NCBI GenBank assembly: GCA_904396495.1
Contig: CAJFOJ010000036.1
Coordinates: 25,021 to 89,020 of the forward strand
Length of the DNA stretch: 64,000 nt
Reading direction: 5' to 3'
Source of the DNA: an uncultured Oscillospiraceae bacterium
Lineage (GTDB): Bacteria; Bacillota; Clostridia; Oscillospirales; Ruminococcaceae
Below are positions 50,701 through 57,632 of the stretch, in pieces; positions within the stretch are counted from its first letter, which is position 1, and the number at the start of each line of letters is the position of its first letter. The notes under the pieces were generated by a model. It saw only the letters and a program-made list of their open reading frames with translations. It had not been told where the DNA came from and did no database searches. The translations under genes and the position numbers were made by a program.

Positions 50701-52269
50701 AGGGGTTAAATCGTCTTTGGTATTGGTTACAACCACTTTATAACTCGCAGAACCCGCTGCATCAGCAGTAAAGGTATAGGAGGCACTGGTTGCGTCAGAA
50801 ATCGCCTCATCATCTTTATACCACTGATAGGTCAATGTTCCGCCGTCAGAAGAGGTAGCTACCACAGAAAGGGTTACCTCATCCCCTACGGTGACGTCCA
50901 TGCTGGATTCCAAATTGGTTGTGAAGGTAGGAGTAGCGGATTCAGTTTCAGGTTTTTCAGTAACGGTAACATCAAATGTCCCGGTTACACCACTGCCATC
51001 AGCAGCAGTCGCTGTAATCGTAGCAGTACCTTCCGCAACGCCAGTCACCAAACCGTTTGCATCGACAGTCGCGATTTCTGTATCGCTAGAACTCCATTCA
51101 ACAGCCTTATTGGTTGCATTGTCCGGAGTCACCGCGGCCTGAAGCTGCAAGTCTTCTCCCACATGAACCTCGTCACTGCCACTGGTCGAAGTAACAGTAA
51201 TGCCAGTAACTTTGACGTCCTCACCGCTAGTAGCAGCAACCCGAACAGTACAAGTAGCTTTTACCTCATCGACAATCGCCGTAATAGTTGCGGTGCCCTC
51301 TTGCAGTGCACGGACACGGCCGTCATCATCAACAGTAGCAACACTTGTATTACTACTGGTCCAAGATACTACTTTATTAGTCGCATTGGTGGGATAAACT
51401 GTAGCAGTCAGCAGGAAGCTCTCGCCCACATTCATGTCCAGGCTGGTCTCATTCAAGGCAATGCGCTGAGCATCAACATAGGAGCTTCCACCACCGCTAC
51501 CGCCGCCGGACCAGCTTCCGCCACCGCCGCCGCCGGACGAAGACGATCCGCCGCCGCTAACAACGCCGCCAGGGGTCTTTTCATTTCCGTTTGAATCATA
51601 TGCGATTTCCGCCTCAGGCAGCAATATGCCAGTAGCAGCGCCATCCTCGCCAAAGGTATATGTACGATCGCCGATCTGGATACGGCCTGTCTCCATTGCG
51701 CCTTGGCGGGAGTCAGCTTCCTCGCGGAAGTAGTACACCTTGTTGTCAATTTGAACTAATCCAGTCTGGATAGCACCGTCAATGTTACCAAAATAGGTAT
51801 CATCGTGATAAGTAATCCAGCCAGTTTGCATCTGTCCACTGGGGTTAAAGCGATACCAAACGTTGGAAATTTTACGCCAATGACGGGCCATTACGCCGTT
51901 TTCATTCAGATGGTACCAGGAGGAACCTTCCTTGTACCACCCTTTGGTCATCGCGCCATCCGTACCCAAATGGTACCATTCGCCATTGATGAACTGCCAA
52001 CCAGTCTTCATTGCACCGCTCGAGTCCATGTAATACCACTGGCTGTTAATATATTTCCAGCCGGTTTGCATGATACCAGAGCCGTCAAAGTAATACCAGT
52101 TTCCGTGGATCCATCGCCAGCCAGTTGCTTTCTGGCCGTTTTCAGTCCAACTCCAGTTTGAGTTAGCATCTTGGTCCCAGGCCGCAGATGCACTCAATGG
52201 AGCGATACTGGCTGCCAAAACCGCTGCTGTTGTAATAGCAGTCAGTTTTTGCAAGACTTTTTTGCTCAT
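44773..52269 (-). CDS. Giant non-catalytic surface protein with cell-wall-binding, Ig-like and discoidin-like repeats
   Basis: 2498 residues from ATG 52269 (GGAGGG 7 bases upstream; an ATG 15 bases earlier lies in that site). Signal peptide (KLTAITTAAVLAASIAPLSA), then about eight choline-binding-type repeats (WYYFDGSGIMQTGW) to ~220, a Gly/Ser linker, two BIG2 domains (~262-345, ~346-440), an Ig-like domain (~445-530), and discoidin-like modules interleaved with Ig/BIG domains: ~540-720, block A 737-1241, BIG 1243-1336, tandem block B 1338-1725, BIG, ~1817-1986, and block A-prime 1988-2491. No enzyme domain is visible. It probably attaches by its N-terminus and binds glycans. It ends abruptly in SRRRGT instead of the linker expected after AEIRVW, indicating a frameshift. 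Confidence 0.88.
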   Translation of the reverse strand: MSKKVLQKLTAITTAAVLAASIAPLSASAAWDQDANSNWSWTENGQKATGWRWIHGNWYYFDGSGIMQTGWKYINSQWYYMDSSGAMKTGWQFINGEWYHLGTDGAMTKGWYKEGSSWYHLNENGVMARHWRKISNVWYRFNPSGQMQTGWITYHDDTYFGNIDGAIQTGLVQIDNKVYYFREEADSRQGAMETGRIQIGDRTYTFGEDGAATGILLPEAEIAYDSNGNEKTPGGVVSGGGSSSSGGGGGGSWSGGGSGGGSSYVDAQRIALNETSLDMNVGESFLLTATVYPTNATNKVVSWTSSNTSVATVDDDGRVRALQEGTATITAIVDEVKATCTVRVAATSGEDVKVTGITVTSTSGSDEVHVGEDLQLQAAVTPDNATNKAVEWSSSDTEIATVDANGLVTGVAEGTATITATAADGSGVTGTFDVTVTEKPETESATPTFTTNLESSMDVTVGDEVTLSVVATSSDGGTLTYQWYKDDEAISDATSASYTFTADAAGSASYKVVVTNTKDDLTPASATSTTCVVTVENGEEPPVESDNLLYGIAPTTDINTYYFAYWHHEEENPELPLLDGALGMLTDGLKPAVDVAYEEKLPDVLYFNDKAPDGAPDFTFDLDEPITFEQINLAFRLGGPWGATDGLADHVTIAAEIDGEWQTIYDGEGLRGDNTVGKDLVFKTADGTSITATGLRFWFHAWTGDVKGISIAEIEALAEATDATADGELTGGSVTPPVSSTIDYTATGTPEVKFVNGLNDEESLAKVSYADGKFTVAGDVTSFSFVDGGVAKQFTNTDGVWSDAVEISKSLIFGESFTTDINRDNFGYFSSTYDNPMFFTSLTDGVVPPTADCNQFGYVNMATTRPEGINKDICFNLDHEITFKQINIDFLKQYIWNAADGYPEHVTIEANFDGVWAEIADVTGLDTTGTDGTPKTLVFTSEEPITTSGLRFTFYSRQGNAQAVILTGIDVLAEADGSPADGALEVPSEVAETPVITTDLEASKTVEVGETVELAVEASVSDGGTLTYQWYKNDEPITGATSSTYSFQAFTAETATYKVEVTNTKEGMLPSKVTSTACVVSAVTDLVNIAKGASYTFTSTEGKELNFSGSAIDDGVKLTDDITPNTTTYGDPGFVTFHVKEGSDASTLDIVIDLGAAKSFKRVTIDTLKSTDGVNPIETGMVSYSMDDSDWTEFGAINHTHGDVGIETIMVNSEEPVTAQYVKVTLNGVSGWRSLAEIRVWGEAVFEAVTDITGVPTEATAGTDLELTGTVAPATATNQTIVWSVKDAGETGATIEGNVLKTTAAGTVTVTATITNGAAEDADFTKDFTITVKEAPVVTSDNLLAGKTWTSTTVTTQSLFDKPLSENASQWLTDGEKPVVDDYTEEFHANGGVVLFYHSTDKPLQSFVYDLEDGKNTFKQIQISTLYAAAGDTIVGSTPKTIKIEAEVNGEWVTLFENAEPYANANESKNFVFSSDTPITATQLRFSFAGQGREGAGIGWPGVALNEIEVLADAATGAIDGTLEAPEVPVESGNLLAGKTWTSTTVEKESYGEAAFVEDANKWLTDGEKPTPNTISGSSDNESEHPDKCGVVLFYNNEDHPVQSFVYDLDPGQDTFRQITISTLYQQKVASPENQILGTTPKKIKIEAYIDDQWVVLFENKEDNQDLKQNKVFVFSSDTAITASQLRFSFVAQGTGWPGIALNEIEVLADAATGAIDGTLEAPEAPAYVAVTDITGVPAEATAGTDLELTGTVTPDNATNKTIVWSVKDAGETGATIEGSTLKTTAAGTVTVTATITNGAAEDTDYTKDFTITVNEASAVEFTNIALDKSYTITSQHADWDADHPTTGTEYTDGVYGNGDYSDLSYAHMRVDNPDLDTIIEFDLGAEYDINGIQLSGYYMTDYYIYAPKNFRLEYFDGSEWKQLVASPDSITYPTGEGTFGGDTYKAVLPDNGTVKAQQVRVVVRPWSNGLYFDEIEILGIDNGEEPPVSSEIAYTATGTPEVKFVNGYNDSENIAKVSYADSKFTVASDVTSFSFVDGGVAKQFTNTDGVWSEAVTISNSLIFGESFTTDINRDNFGYFSSTYDHPMFSTSLTDGVVPPTADCNQFGYVTLATTRPEGLNKDICFNLDDEITFSQINIDLLKQTVWNAADGYPEHVTIEANLGGVWAEIADVTGLDTTGTDGTAKTLVFTSEEPITASGLRFTFYARQGNALAVILTGIDVLAEADGSPADGTLEAPTESAETPTITTDLEASKTVDVGETVELSVGATVSAGTLSYQWYKDDVAIQGATSSTYSFTAYTTETATYKVEITNTQAGMLPSKVTSTACVVEATTDLTNIAKGASYTFTSTEGLELNFSGSARDDGVKLTDDITPNSTSYGDAGFVTFHVLGGTDASTLDVVIDLGEEKSFERVTIDTLKGTDGVSPVETGMISYSSTGADDWKEFGAINHTHGDVGVETIMVNSDEPVTAQYVKVTIDKVNGWRNLAEIRVWSRRRGT
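44798..46305 (-). repeat. 1.5-kb coding repeat, second copy (block A-prime)
   Basis: Encodes about 500 residues closely similar to the block at 48547-50060; shared stretches include SLIFGESFTTDINRDNFGYF and GAINHTHGDVG. Contains one discoidin-like module, one Ig-like module and a second discoidin-like module. Confidence 0.9.
47095..48255 (-). repeat. Tandem pair of ~190-residue discoidin-like modules (block B)
   Basis: Two adjacent units, about 47690-48255 and 47095-47690, each starting NLLAGKTWTSTTV and ending ALNEIEVLADAATGAIDGTL; they share the join at 47690. Confidence 0.88.
48547..50060 (-). repeat. 1.5-kb coding repeat, first copy (block A)
   Basis: Partner of the block at 44798-46305. 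It keeps the downstream sequence TTTGGGGCGAG after the AEIRVW codons, whereas the second copy has TTTGGAG, the likely site of the lost bases. Confidence 0.9.
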
Positions 52270-52779
52270 AACAAATCCCTCCACATTTTAATAATGCTCA
52301 TATTTTATATAAGAAAGATAAAACGCCATTTACCTCTCTTATTTGCAAGTCCCATGCCTTCTTTCGAAAAGATGGAAATAAACTACTTTATAACCAAATA
52401 GGATATTTGACTACAAAGCAGACCTAACCCTGCAAAAAATATGTTTAATATATTATATACTAGAAAAAATCAAAAATCAAGCAATTTTCTATACATTTAT
52501 CAAAAATTACAGGGTTTTTTACATTGAATTATTAATTTTTTACTAAACAAATAAAAAACTATAGACTATTTTCCTAATATGGAGGATTTTTCTACCGCAT
52601 GTTGGATGATAATGTAATTAAATTATTCCTTCATTGGCGAGCCTGTCCATTACTCTACAGAACCAATTATATCATTTTGCTATTATATAAACTGTCGAAA
52701 GTGGTACAAAAGTTTCAAAAATTCCGATTAAACAAGAATTCTATGGGCTGGCAAAAAGGTAACCACAACTTATAAAATC
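52270..52779. other. AT-rich intergenic region
   Basis: About 510 bases upstream of the giant surface-protein gene. Several TATAA-like hexamers but no promoter I would defend; no gene, no strong repeat. Confidence 0.6.
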
Positions 52780-53670
52780 TTATCTGTTTTGCAAAAACGT
52801 GTTTACTTCTTCCCTCATAGGGATCGACGGAGCCGCTCCCCGGCGGGAAACTGCCAGCGCAGACGCTCCACAGGCCCATCGTAAAATAGCATGCGGCGAG
52901 TTACCCCGCAGCAATTCCGCTATAAAATATCCAGTAAAAGTGTCCCCGGCCGCAGTAGTATCCACCACTTTCACAGGAAACGCCGATTGGGTATACTGCT
53001 TTCCTCCAGCGTCATAGCAGGCTCCATTTTCACCCAAGGTAAGGACAGTTTGCGCTTTTGGAAACTTGTTACGGATACCGGCTAAAATTTTTTCTGTTCC
53101 CTCTTCTCCGGACAAAGAAGCCCCTTCCAAAGCATTTACCAAAAAACAAGAGACCAAATGCAGTGGATATTCCTCCACCGCCAAAGTGAGGGGAGAAGGG
53201 TTAAAAAAAATCTTCATCCCTTTTGCCGCTGCCCGTTCCATAATATACGGAATTTCATTCACCTCATTTTGGAGGAGGAGAATATCTCCGTCCCCGTACC
53301 CCTCTAATGTTTTGTCAATTTGTTGCCGGGAGATCGCATAATTGGCACCAGGGTATAAAAGAATGGTGTTCTCTCCCCCGGCGTCGACCTGAATTACCGC
53401 GTGGCCACTGGGAGAAGACAGTATTCTAATATTTTCGGTATCCACTCCGTTTTCTTGCAGTTCTTCTACCAAAAAGGCCCCGTCGCCGCCGATACATCCC
53501 CCATGAGCAACTGGTATGCCGGCTCGCGCCAATGCGATGGACTGGTTGAGGCCCTTGCCACCGCAAAAGCGTTCCATTTTTACCGAGGATATTGTCTCCC
53601 CCGGTAAGGCAAACCGATCTACCCTATACACATAATCAATGTTCAGCGAACCAAAATTCAATACTTTCAT
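52780..53670 (-). CDS. PfkB-family sugar kinase, ribokinase-like
   Basis: 296 residues. The N-terminal FGSLNIDYVYRVDRFALPGE and GGKGLNQSIALARAG, and the C-terminal anion hole and catalytic base in DTTAAGDTFTGYF, are those of ribokinases. It starts 9 bases after an ADP-ribosylglycohydrolase gene, so its substrate may be ribose or a ribosyl sugar freed by that enzyme; this is inference. Confidence 0.88.
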   Translation of the reverse strand: MKVLNFGSLNIDYVYRVDRFALPGETISSVKMERFCGGKGLNQSIALARAGIPVAHGGCIGGDGAFLVEELQENGVDTENIRILSSPSGHAVIQVDAGGENTILLYPGANYAISRQQIDKTLEGYGDGDILLLQNEVNEIPYIMERAAAKGMKIFFNPSPLTLAVEEYPLHLVSCFLVNALEGASLSGEEGTEKILAGIRNKFPKAQTVLTLGENGACYDAGGKQYTQSAFPVKVVDTTAAGDTFTGYFIAELLRGNSPHAILRWACGASALAVSRRGAAPSIPMREEVNTFLQNR

Positions 53671-53679
53671 GATTACACC

Positions 53680-55032
53680 TTATTTCAGATGGGATAAAGT
53701 AAGCTCCACCAAATCGGTAATTTTCACCGACTCATACCCATCAATACTGGTGTGAACGACGTTGTTGAGGGGCTTCGACCAATACTCGGGTATCTTCTTT
53801 GCACCTAGCATCATCCCCAAAATGGAACCAACAGTAGCGCCATTGCAGTCGGTGTCAAAGCCGGTTTCCACTGCCATACAGATGGATTTTGCATAATCCA
53901 TGTTTCCGTAGAGCAAACAGGCCGCCACGACCATGGCATTTGGAATAGTATGGCACCAATCGTATCCATTGGCCTCATCGTACATTTCGTGGATTTTAGC
54001 AAGGCATTCTTCCGCGCTGAGGCCGCTTTTGTGCCAGGCCATCACCTTTTCAATCGCTTCGGTAAGACGGGATTGTTCAGGGATTTCTTGAAGTCCCGCC
54101 TGGATGACCTCTGTGATATCATCACTAACAGCAGCTGCCGCCAGCATAGCCGCCACAAACATCTCTCCGTAAATACCATTTTTAACATGGGAAACCGTTG
54201 CGTCCCGCCACGCCATTTCAGCGGCCTTTTGGGTGTCTCCAGGGTTGATATACCCGTAATAATCCCCGCGAATTTGGGCGCCAATCCATTCCCGGTACGG
54301 GTTGCGGAAAACTGCGGTTTTAGGTGGCACAATGCCAATTGCAGCATTTAAATATGCAATTTGCTCAGCTGTGCAATAGGCTGTTTTAGGCATACTCTCC
54401 AGCCAGGAGTCCACAACGTTAAGCGGCGTAAAATCCCTCCCGTATTTTTTTAGGATCCACACAGCTGCTAAAGTGGTATAGTTGGTGTCATCGTCCATCG
54501 GCATACCGTCTACATAGCGGAGCCAACAACGGTCCTCCGCTAGCTCCAGTTCTTTGATGGTCTCAGGAGAGGGGTCAAAATATTTTTTAAGCGTTTCATC
54601 CCCCGCAGCCTTGATTATTTTCTTGATGACGTTGGAATGGAGTCCTTCTACCGGCTTTCCCAGCAGACAACCACAAATCCGCCCCAGCCACGCACCATGT
54701 ATTTTTTCTTTGAGAGCGTCATCTGGCAATGCCTTAGCAAAACCCTTGCGGTTTTGGGGCCTGGCTGCCCGAATTTCCTCCAAATCGGAAGGTTCCACAT
54801 ATGGATATCCTTCTTTCATGGGCGCCTCCATCATCGCCTTGAAGAGTACACCGGCACAATCCTCCCGAATCGGGCCAGCGGGTAGATTGGCCACCGCGTT
54901 GACCACATCTTCGTACAACGCAACATCCTTTCCTTCCTCGACGTTTTGACGGTAATCATTTTTGAGGTTGAGGGAATACCAGCCCATACCGGGAATCCTG
55001 TCGTGATCAAACCATTTCTGATCGATATTCAT
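53680..55032 (-). CDS. ADP-ribosylglycohydrolase family protein
   Basis: 450 residues. The family metal-binding acidic motifs are MPMDDDTNYT in the middle and ETGFDTDCNGATVGSILGMM near the C-terminus; the helical core begins KIHGAWLGRICGCLLGKPVE. About 100 extra N-terminal residues precede the core. Members remove ADP-ribose from proteins or small molecules. In this operon with a ribokinase it more likely cleaves a ribosylated metabolite for catabolism. GAGGAAA precedes ATG 55032. Divergent AraC gene upstream. Confidence 0.88.
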   Translation of the reverse strand: MNIDQKWFDHDRIPGMGWYSLNLKNDYRQNVEEGKDVALYEDVVNAVANLPAGPIREDCAGVLFKAMMEAPMKEGYPYVEPSDLEEIRAARPQNRKGFAKALPDDALKEKIHGAWLGRICGCLLGKPVEGLHSNVIKKIIKAAGDETLKKYFDPSPETIKELELAEDRCWLRYVDGMPMDDDTNYTTLAAVWILKKYGRDFTPLNVVDSWLESMPKTAYCTAEQIAYLNAAIGIVPPKTAVFRNPYREWIGAQIRGDYYGYINPGDTQKAAEMAWRDATVSHVKNGIYGEMFVAAMLAAAAVSDDITEVIQAGLQEIPEQSRLTEAIEKVMAWHKSGLSAEECLAKIHEMYDEANGYDWCHTIPNAMVVAACLLYGNMDYAKSICMAVETGFDTDCNGATVGSILGMMLGAKKIPEYWSKPLNNVVHTSIDGYESVKITDLVELTLSHLK

Positions 55033-55069
55033 TATAATTTCCTCCTTAAATGCAGTTGATTTCTGTTTT

Positions 55070-55086
55070 TTATAATGTTATTATAA
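55070..55086. promoter_or_regulatory. Palindromic AT element between the ADP-ribosylglycohydrolase and AraC genes
   Basis: TTATAAT-GTT-ATTATAA, perfect 7-bp arms. It offers a TATAAT on both strands and may serve as overlapping -10 elements and/or a regulator site in this 96-base divergent gap. Confidence 0.45.
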
Positions 55087-55128
55087 AGCTACTAAATTGA
55101 CGATTCTACCCAATAAGGAGCGATTTCT

Positions 55129-56016
55129 ATGCAAAAAAGGTCAAATTCAAACTCGTTGACCATAAAATGCCTACCCGTTCCATTGGATCCGGAGTTCCCC
55201 GTCCACTACTTCGACGATGTATATGACCTCCCTTCTTTGCCAGTTACCTATCTCCACTACCACTCAGCTCTGGAACTTGGTGTCTGCATCGAGGGCAGCG
55301 GGGTTTTTTATATTGGCAACCAGACATTTTCTTTTTCGGGCGGTGATGTATCCGTGATCTTTCCAAACGTCATCCACATCGCCCAGAGCGCTCAAAATAG
55401 TGGCAGCAAATGGCGATTTATCACTGTTGACCTTCCCCATGTGATCGACCGGACCAAATTCTCTCTTCCATTAGATGATAACACCCTTTATAGCGGAATT
55501 ATTTCACCCCAACAATCCCCTGCCCTCGTCCATGCCGTCCAACGATTAATGGAGGAGCTTATCTCACCGAAAGACTATCAAATTGCCGCGGCGACAGCGT
55601 GGATTAACCTGATTTTGGTAGAGATTCTCCGGTATTCGGAACAGACAGGCTTCCTGCCGCCCTTTGATCCCCTATCTGACCGGAAACTCGACAAAATATC
55701 CCCTGCCATATTGCACATTACTCGTCACTATAATGAACCAATTCGGATATCCGATTTAGCAGCCCTTTGCAACTTGAGTGTCACAGCCTTCCGGCGAAAT
55801 TTTTTGGCGGTTATGGATGTGGCACCGCACGAGTACCTAAATCGTGTGCGAGCTAACATGGGGGCGATCCTCCTCATCAAAAGCACTCTCCCTGTAGCCA
55901 GTATCGCCTATGAAGTGGGTTGCTCCTCCATCTCGACCTTTAACCGGATTTTTAAGGAGTTTTTTCATATGACTCCAATTGCCTACCGCATTTCTCAACG
56001 GCGATGTGATAAATAA
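55129..56016 (+). CDS. AraC-family transcriptional regulator
   Basis: 295 residues. An N-terminal cupin-like sensing domain (HYHSALELGVCIEGSG, FSFSGGDVSVIFPN) is followed by two C-terminal helix-turn-helices (RISDLAALCNLSVTAFRRNF and VASIAYEVGCSSISTFNRIF). Divergent from the ADP-ribosylglycohydrolase/ribokinase operon, which it probably controls in response to a sugar. AAGGAG precedes ATG 55129. Confidence 0.93.
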   Translation: MQKRSNSNSLTIKCLPVPLDPEFPVHYFDDVYDLPSLPVTYLHYHSALELGVCIEGSGVFYIGNQTFSFSGGDVSVIFPNVIHIAQSAQNSGSKWRFITVDLPHVIDRTKFSLPLDDNTLYSGIISPQQSPALVHAVQRLMEELISPKDYQIAAATAWINLILVEILRYSEQTGFLPPFDPLSDRKLDKISPAILHITRHYNEPIRISDLAALCNLSVTAFRRNFLAVMDVAPHEYLNRVRANMGAILLIKSTLPVASIAYEVGCSSISTFNRIFKEFFHMTPIAYRISQRRCDK

Positions 56017-56060
56017 ACAGCAAGCCCTTCTCTAAAGTTAGAAAAGGGCTTGCTGTTTTA
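56015..56060. terminator. Bidirectional terminator between AraC gene and response regulator
   Basis: AAACAGCAAGCCCTT-C-TCTAA pairs with TTAGA-A-AAGGGCTTGCTGTTT around a 2-base AG, one mismatch, flanked by A and T runs. Confidence 0.9.
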
Positions 56061-56066
56061 CACTCG

Positions 56067-57629
56067 TCAATCCTCTAAAATAGATTTTCGGTATTGGGAC
56101 CGCTTAAATTGCGCAGGAGTCATTCCAGTCGTGCTTTTAAACATTTTAATAAAGTATCGGGTGTCATTATACCCAACTTCGCTGCAAATCTCATAAATTT
56201 TCATATCACTGTTGAGCAGCAGGTTTTTGGCCAGTTCCACCCTCTTCTCCATGACAAATTGGATGAAGGATTTTCCCACCTCCTGCTTAAAAAGCCGGCT
56301 AAAATAGGCAGGGGCTAGTCCCACAAAATCGGACACTGACTGCAGGGTAATATCACTTTTATAGTTCTGTTCGATATAGTAAATGGCCTTATTAACCGGC
56401 GACAGACTCTTCTGCATTTTGATATCATGCAAGATTTGAACGGTAGAAATCGCATACTCTTCAATCTGGTTGCTCAAAACACTCAATCTGTCAGCCTCTG
56501 TAATTTTTTCAAAGGCAGCCTGGATATCGGTTATGTCCCCACAGAAGGCCGGACGCATCTGCACGATATCCATGGCGATATTGCGATAAAGCCCCAACAC
56601 CACATCACAGCTGTAAATCGGATTGTTTCGAATCTCATCAATTAAACTGGTAAATAGATGACGGATTCCCATGTTGTCCTCATCTCGCAGCATGGTCTCC
56701 ATCGCCGATTTATCATAAATAGGCGGGATGGGAGTTTCATCGCTGATGGTCGCAATGTCCTCGTAAAACATCACCGCTTCGTTTTCATATAAAAAATGAA
56801 AACGCTTAACCATCATGCACTGAGAAAGCCCCAAGGTTATGTCACTATTGGTGTGAAAAATGCCACTGATAACCGTAAAAGATTGGACGCCGTTTTCCTC
56901 TCGGCAGGCCTCCCCAAAACGGCTAAAAAAGCTTTTTAAACTGGAGCGGACATGGGCGGTACTGGCACCGGAATGAAAGCGCTGTACGCCAATGACATAA
57001 TCGGTCCCCAAGCAGCTCCCCATGTAGTTCCGATCCCCTTCAAAGATATCCTCCAGGCGATTTCTCACCTCTTCCAGGCCGTTGGTGGAAATCAAAAAGA
57101 CCACAAATTGGCAGTTGGTCAAAGACATGAGGAAGTCCTCACAGTAATTTTTCAACACCGGAGAGACAATCGCCTTGTTATGGAGCAACAAGCTCAAAAC
57201 CTTTTCCTTAAGAGAATTATCATACTCGATTAGGCGGCGGTTGGTCCCGCGTTCTTCTGTAATTTCCGCTTTAATTTTTTCAATGACTTCTATCACGCTC
57301 TCAAGACTGGCCGGCTTGGTCAAAAAACTTGAAACGCCGATATTGGCCGCCTCTTTTGCGTATTCAAATTCCTGATAGCCGGTCAAAATTACAAATTTTG
57401 CACGGTAGCCTTTATCCCTCGCCTTTCGCGCCAACTCAAGGCCAGAACAGATCGGCATACGAATATCGGTAAATACGATGTCCGGCTCAAGCTTCTCAAT
57501 TTTCTGCAACGCCTCTTCTCCGTCCGAGGCTTCCCCCACAATTTCAATTTCGTATTTTTGCCAATCCACAATGCTTTTGATGCCTTGTCGGAACCAGTAT
57601 TCGTCATCTACTATAAGCAGCTTAAACAT
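56067..57629 (-). CDS. YesN-type response regulator with AraC-type DNA-binding domain
   Basis: 520 residues. The receiver domain (1-120) has D8-D9, phospho-acceptor D55 in FTDIRMP and the lysine in FLTKPAS. A middle region of about 270 residues without clear family precedes a C-terminal AraC-type HTH (about 415-510: DITLQSVSDFVGLAPAYFSR and IYEICSEVGYNDTRYFIKMF). Starts 3 bases after the kinase gene. The pair probably regulates the divergent sugar ABC transporter. Confidence 0.94.
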   Translation of the reverse strand: MFKLLIVDDEYWFRQGIKSIVDWQKYEIEIVGEASDGEEALQKIEKLEPDIVFTDIRMPICSGLELARKARDKGYRAKFVILTGYQEFEYAKEAANIGVSSFLTKPASLESVIEVIEKIKAEITEERGTNRRLIEYDNSLKEKVLSLLLHNKAIVSPVLKNYCEDFLMSLTNCQFVVFLISTNGLEEVRNRLEDIFEGDRNYMGSCLGTDYVIGVQRFHSGASTAHVRSSLKSFFSRFGEACREENGVQSFTVISGIFHTNSDITLGLSQCMMVKRFHFLYENEAVMFYEDIATISDETPIPPIYDKSAMETMLRDEDNMGIRHLFTSLIDEIRNNPIYSCDVVLGLYRNIAMDIVQMRPAFCGDITDIQAAFEKITEADRLSVLSNQIEEYAISTVQILHDIKMQKSLSPVNKAIYYIEQNYKSDITLQSVSDFVGLAPAYFSRLFKQEVGKSFIQFVMEKRVELAKNLLLNSDMKIYEICSEVGYNDTRYFIKMFKSTTGMTPAQFKRSQYRKSILED

Positions 57630-57632
57630 CTG

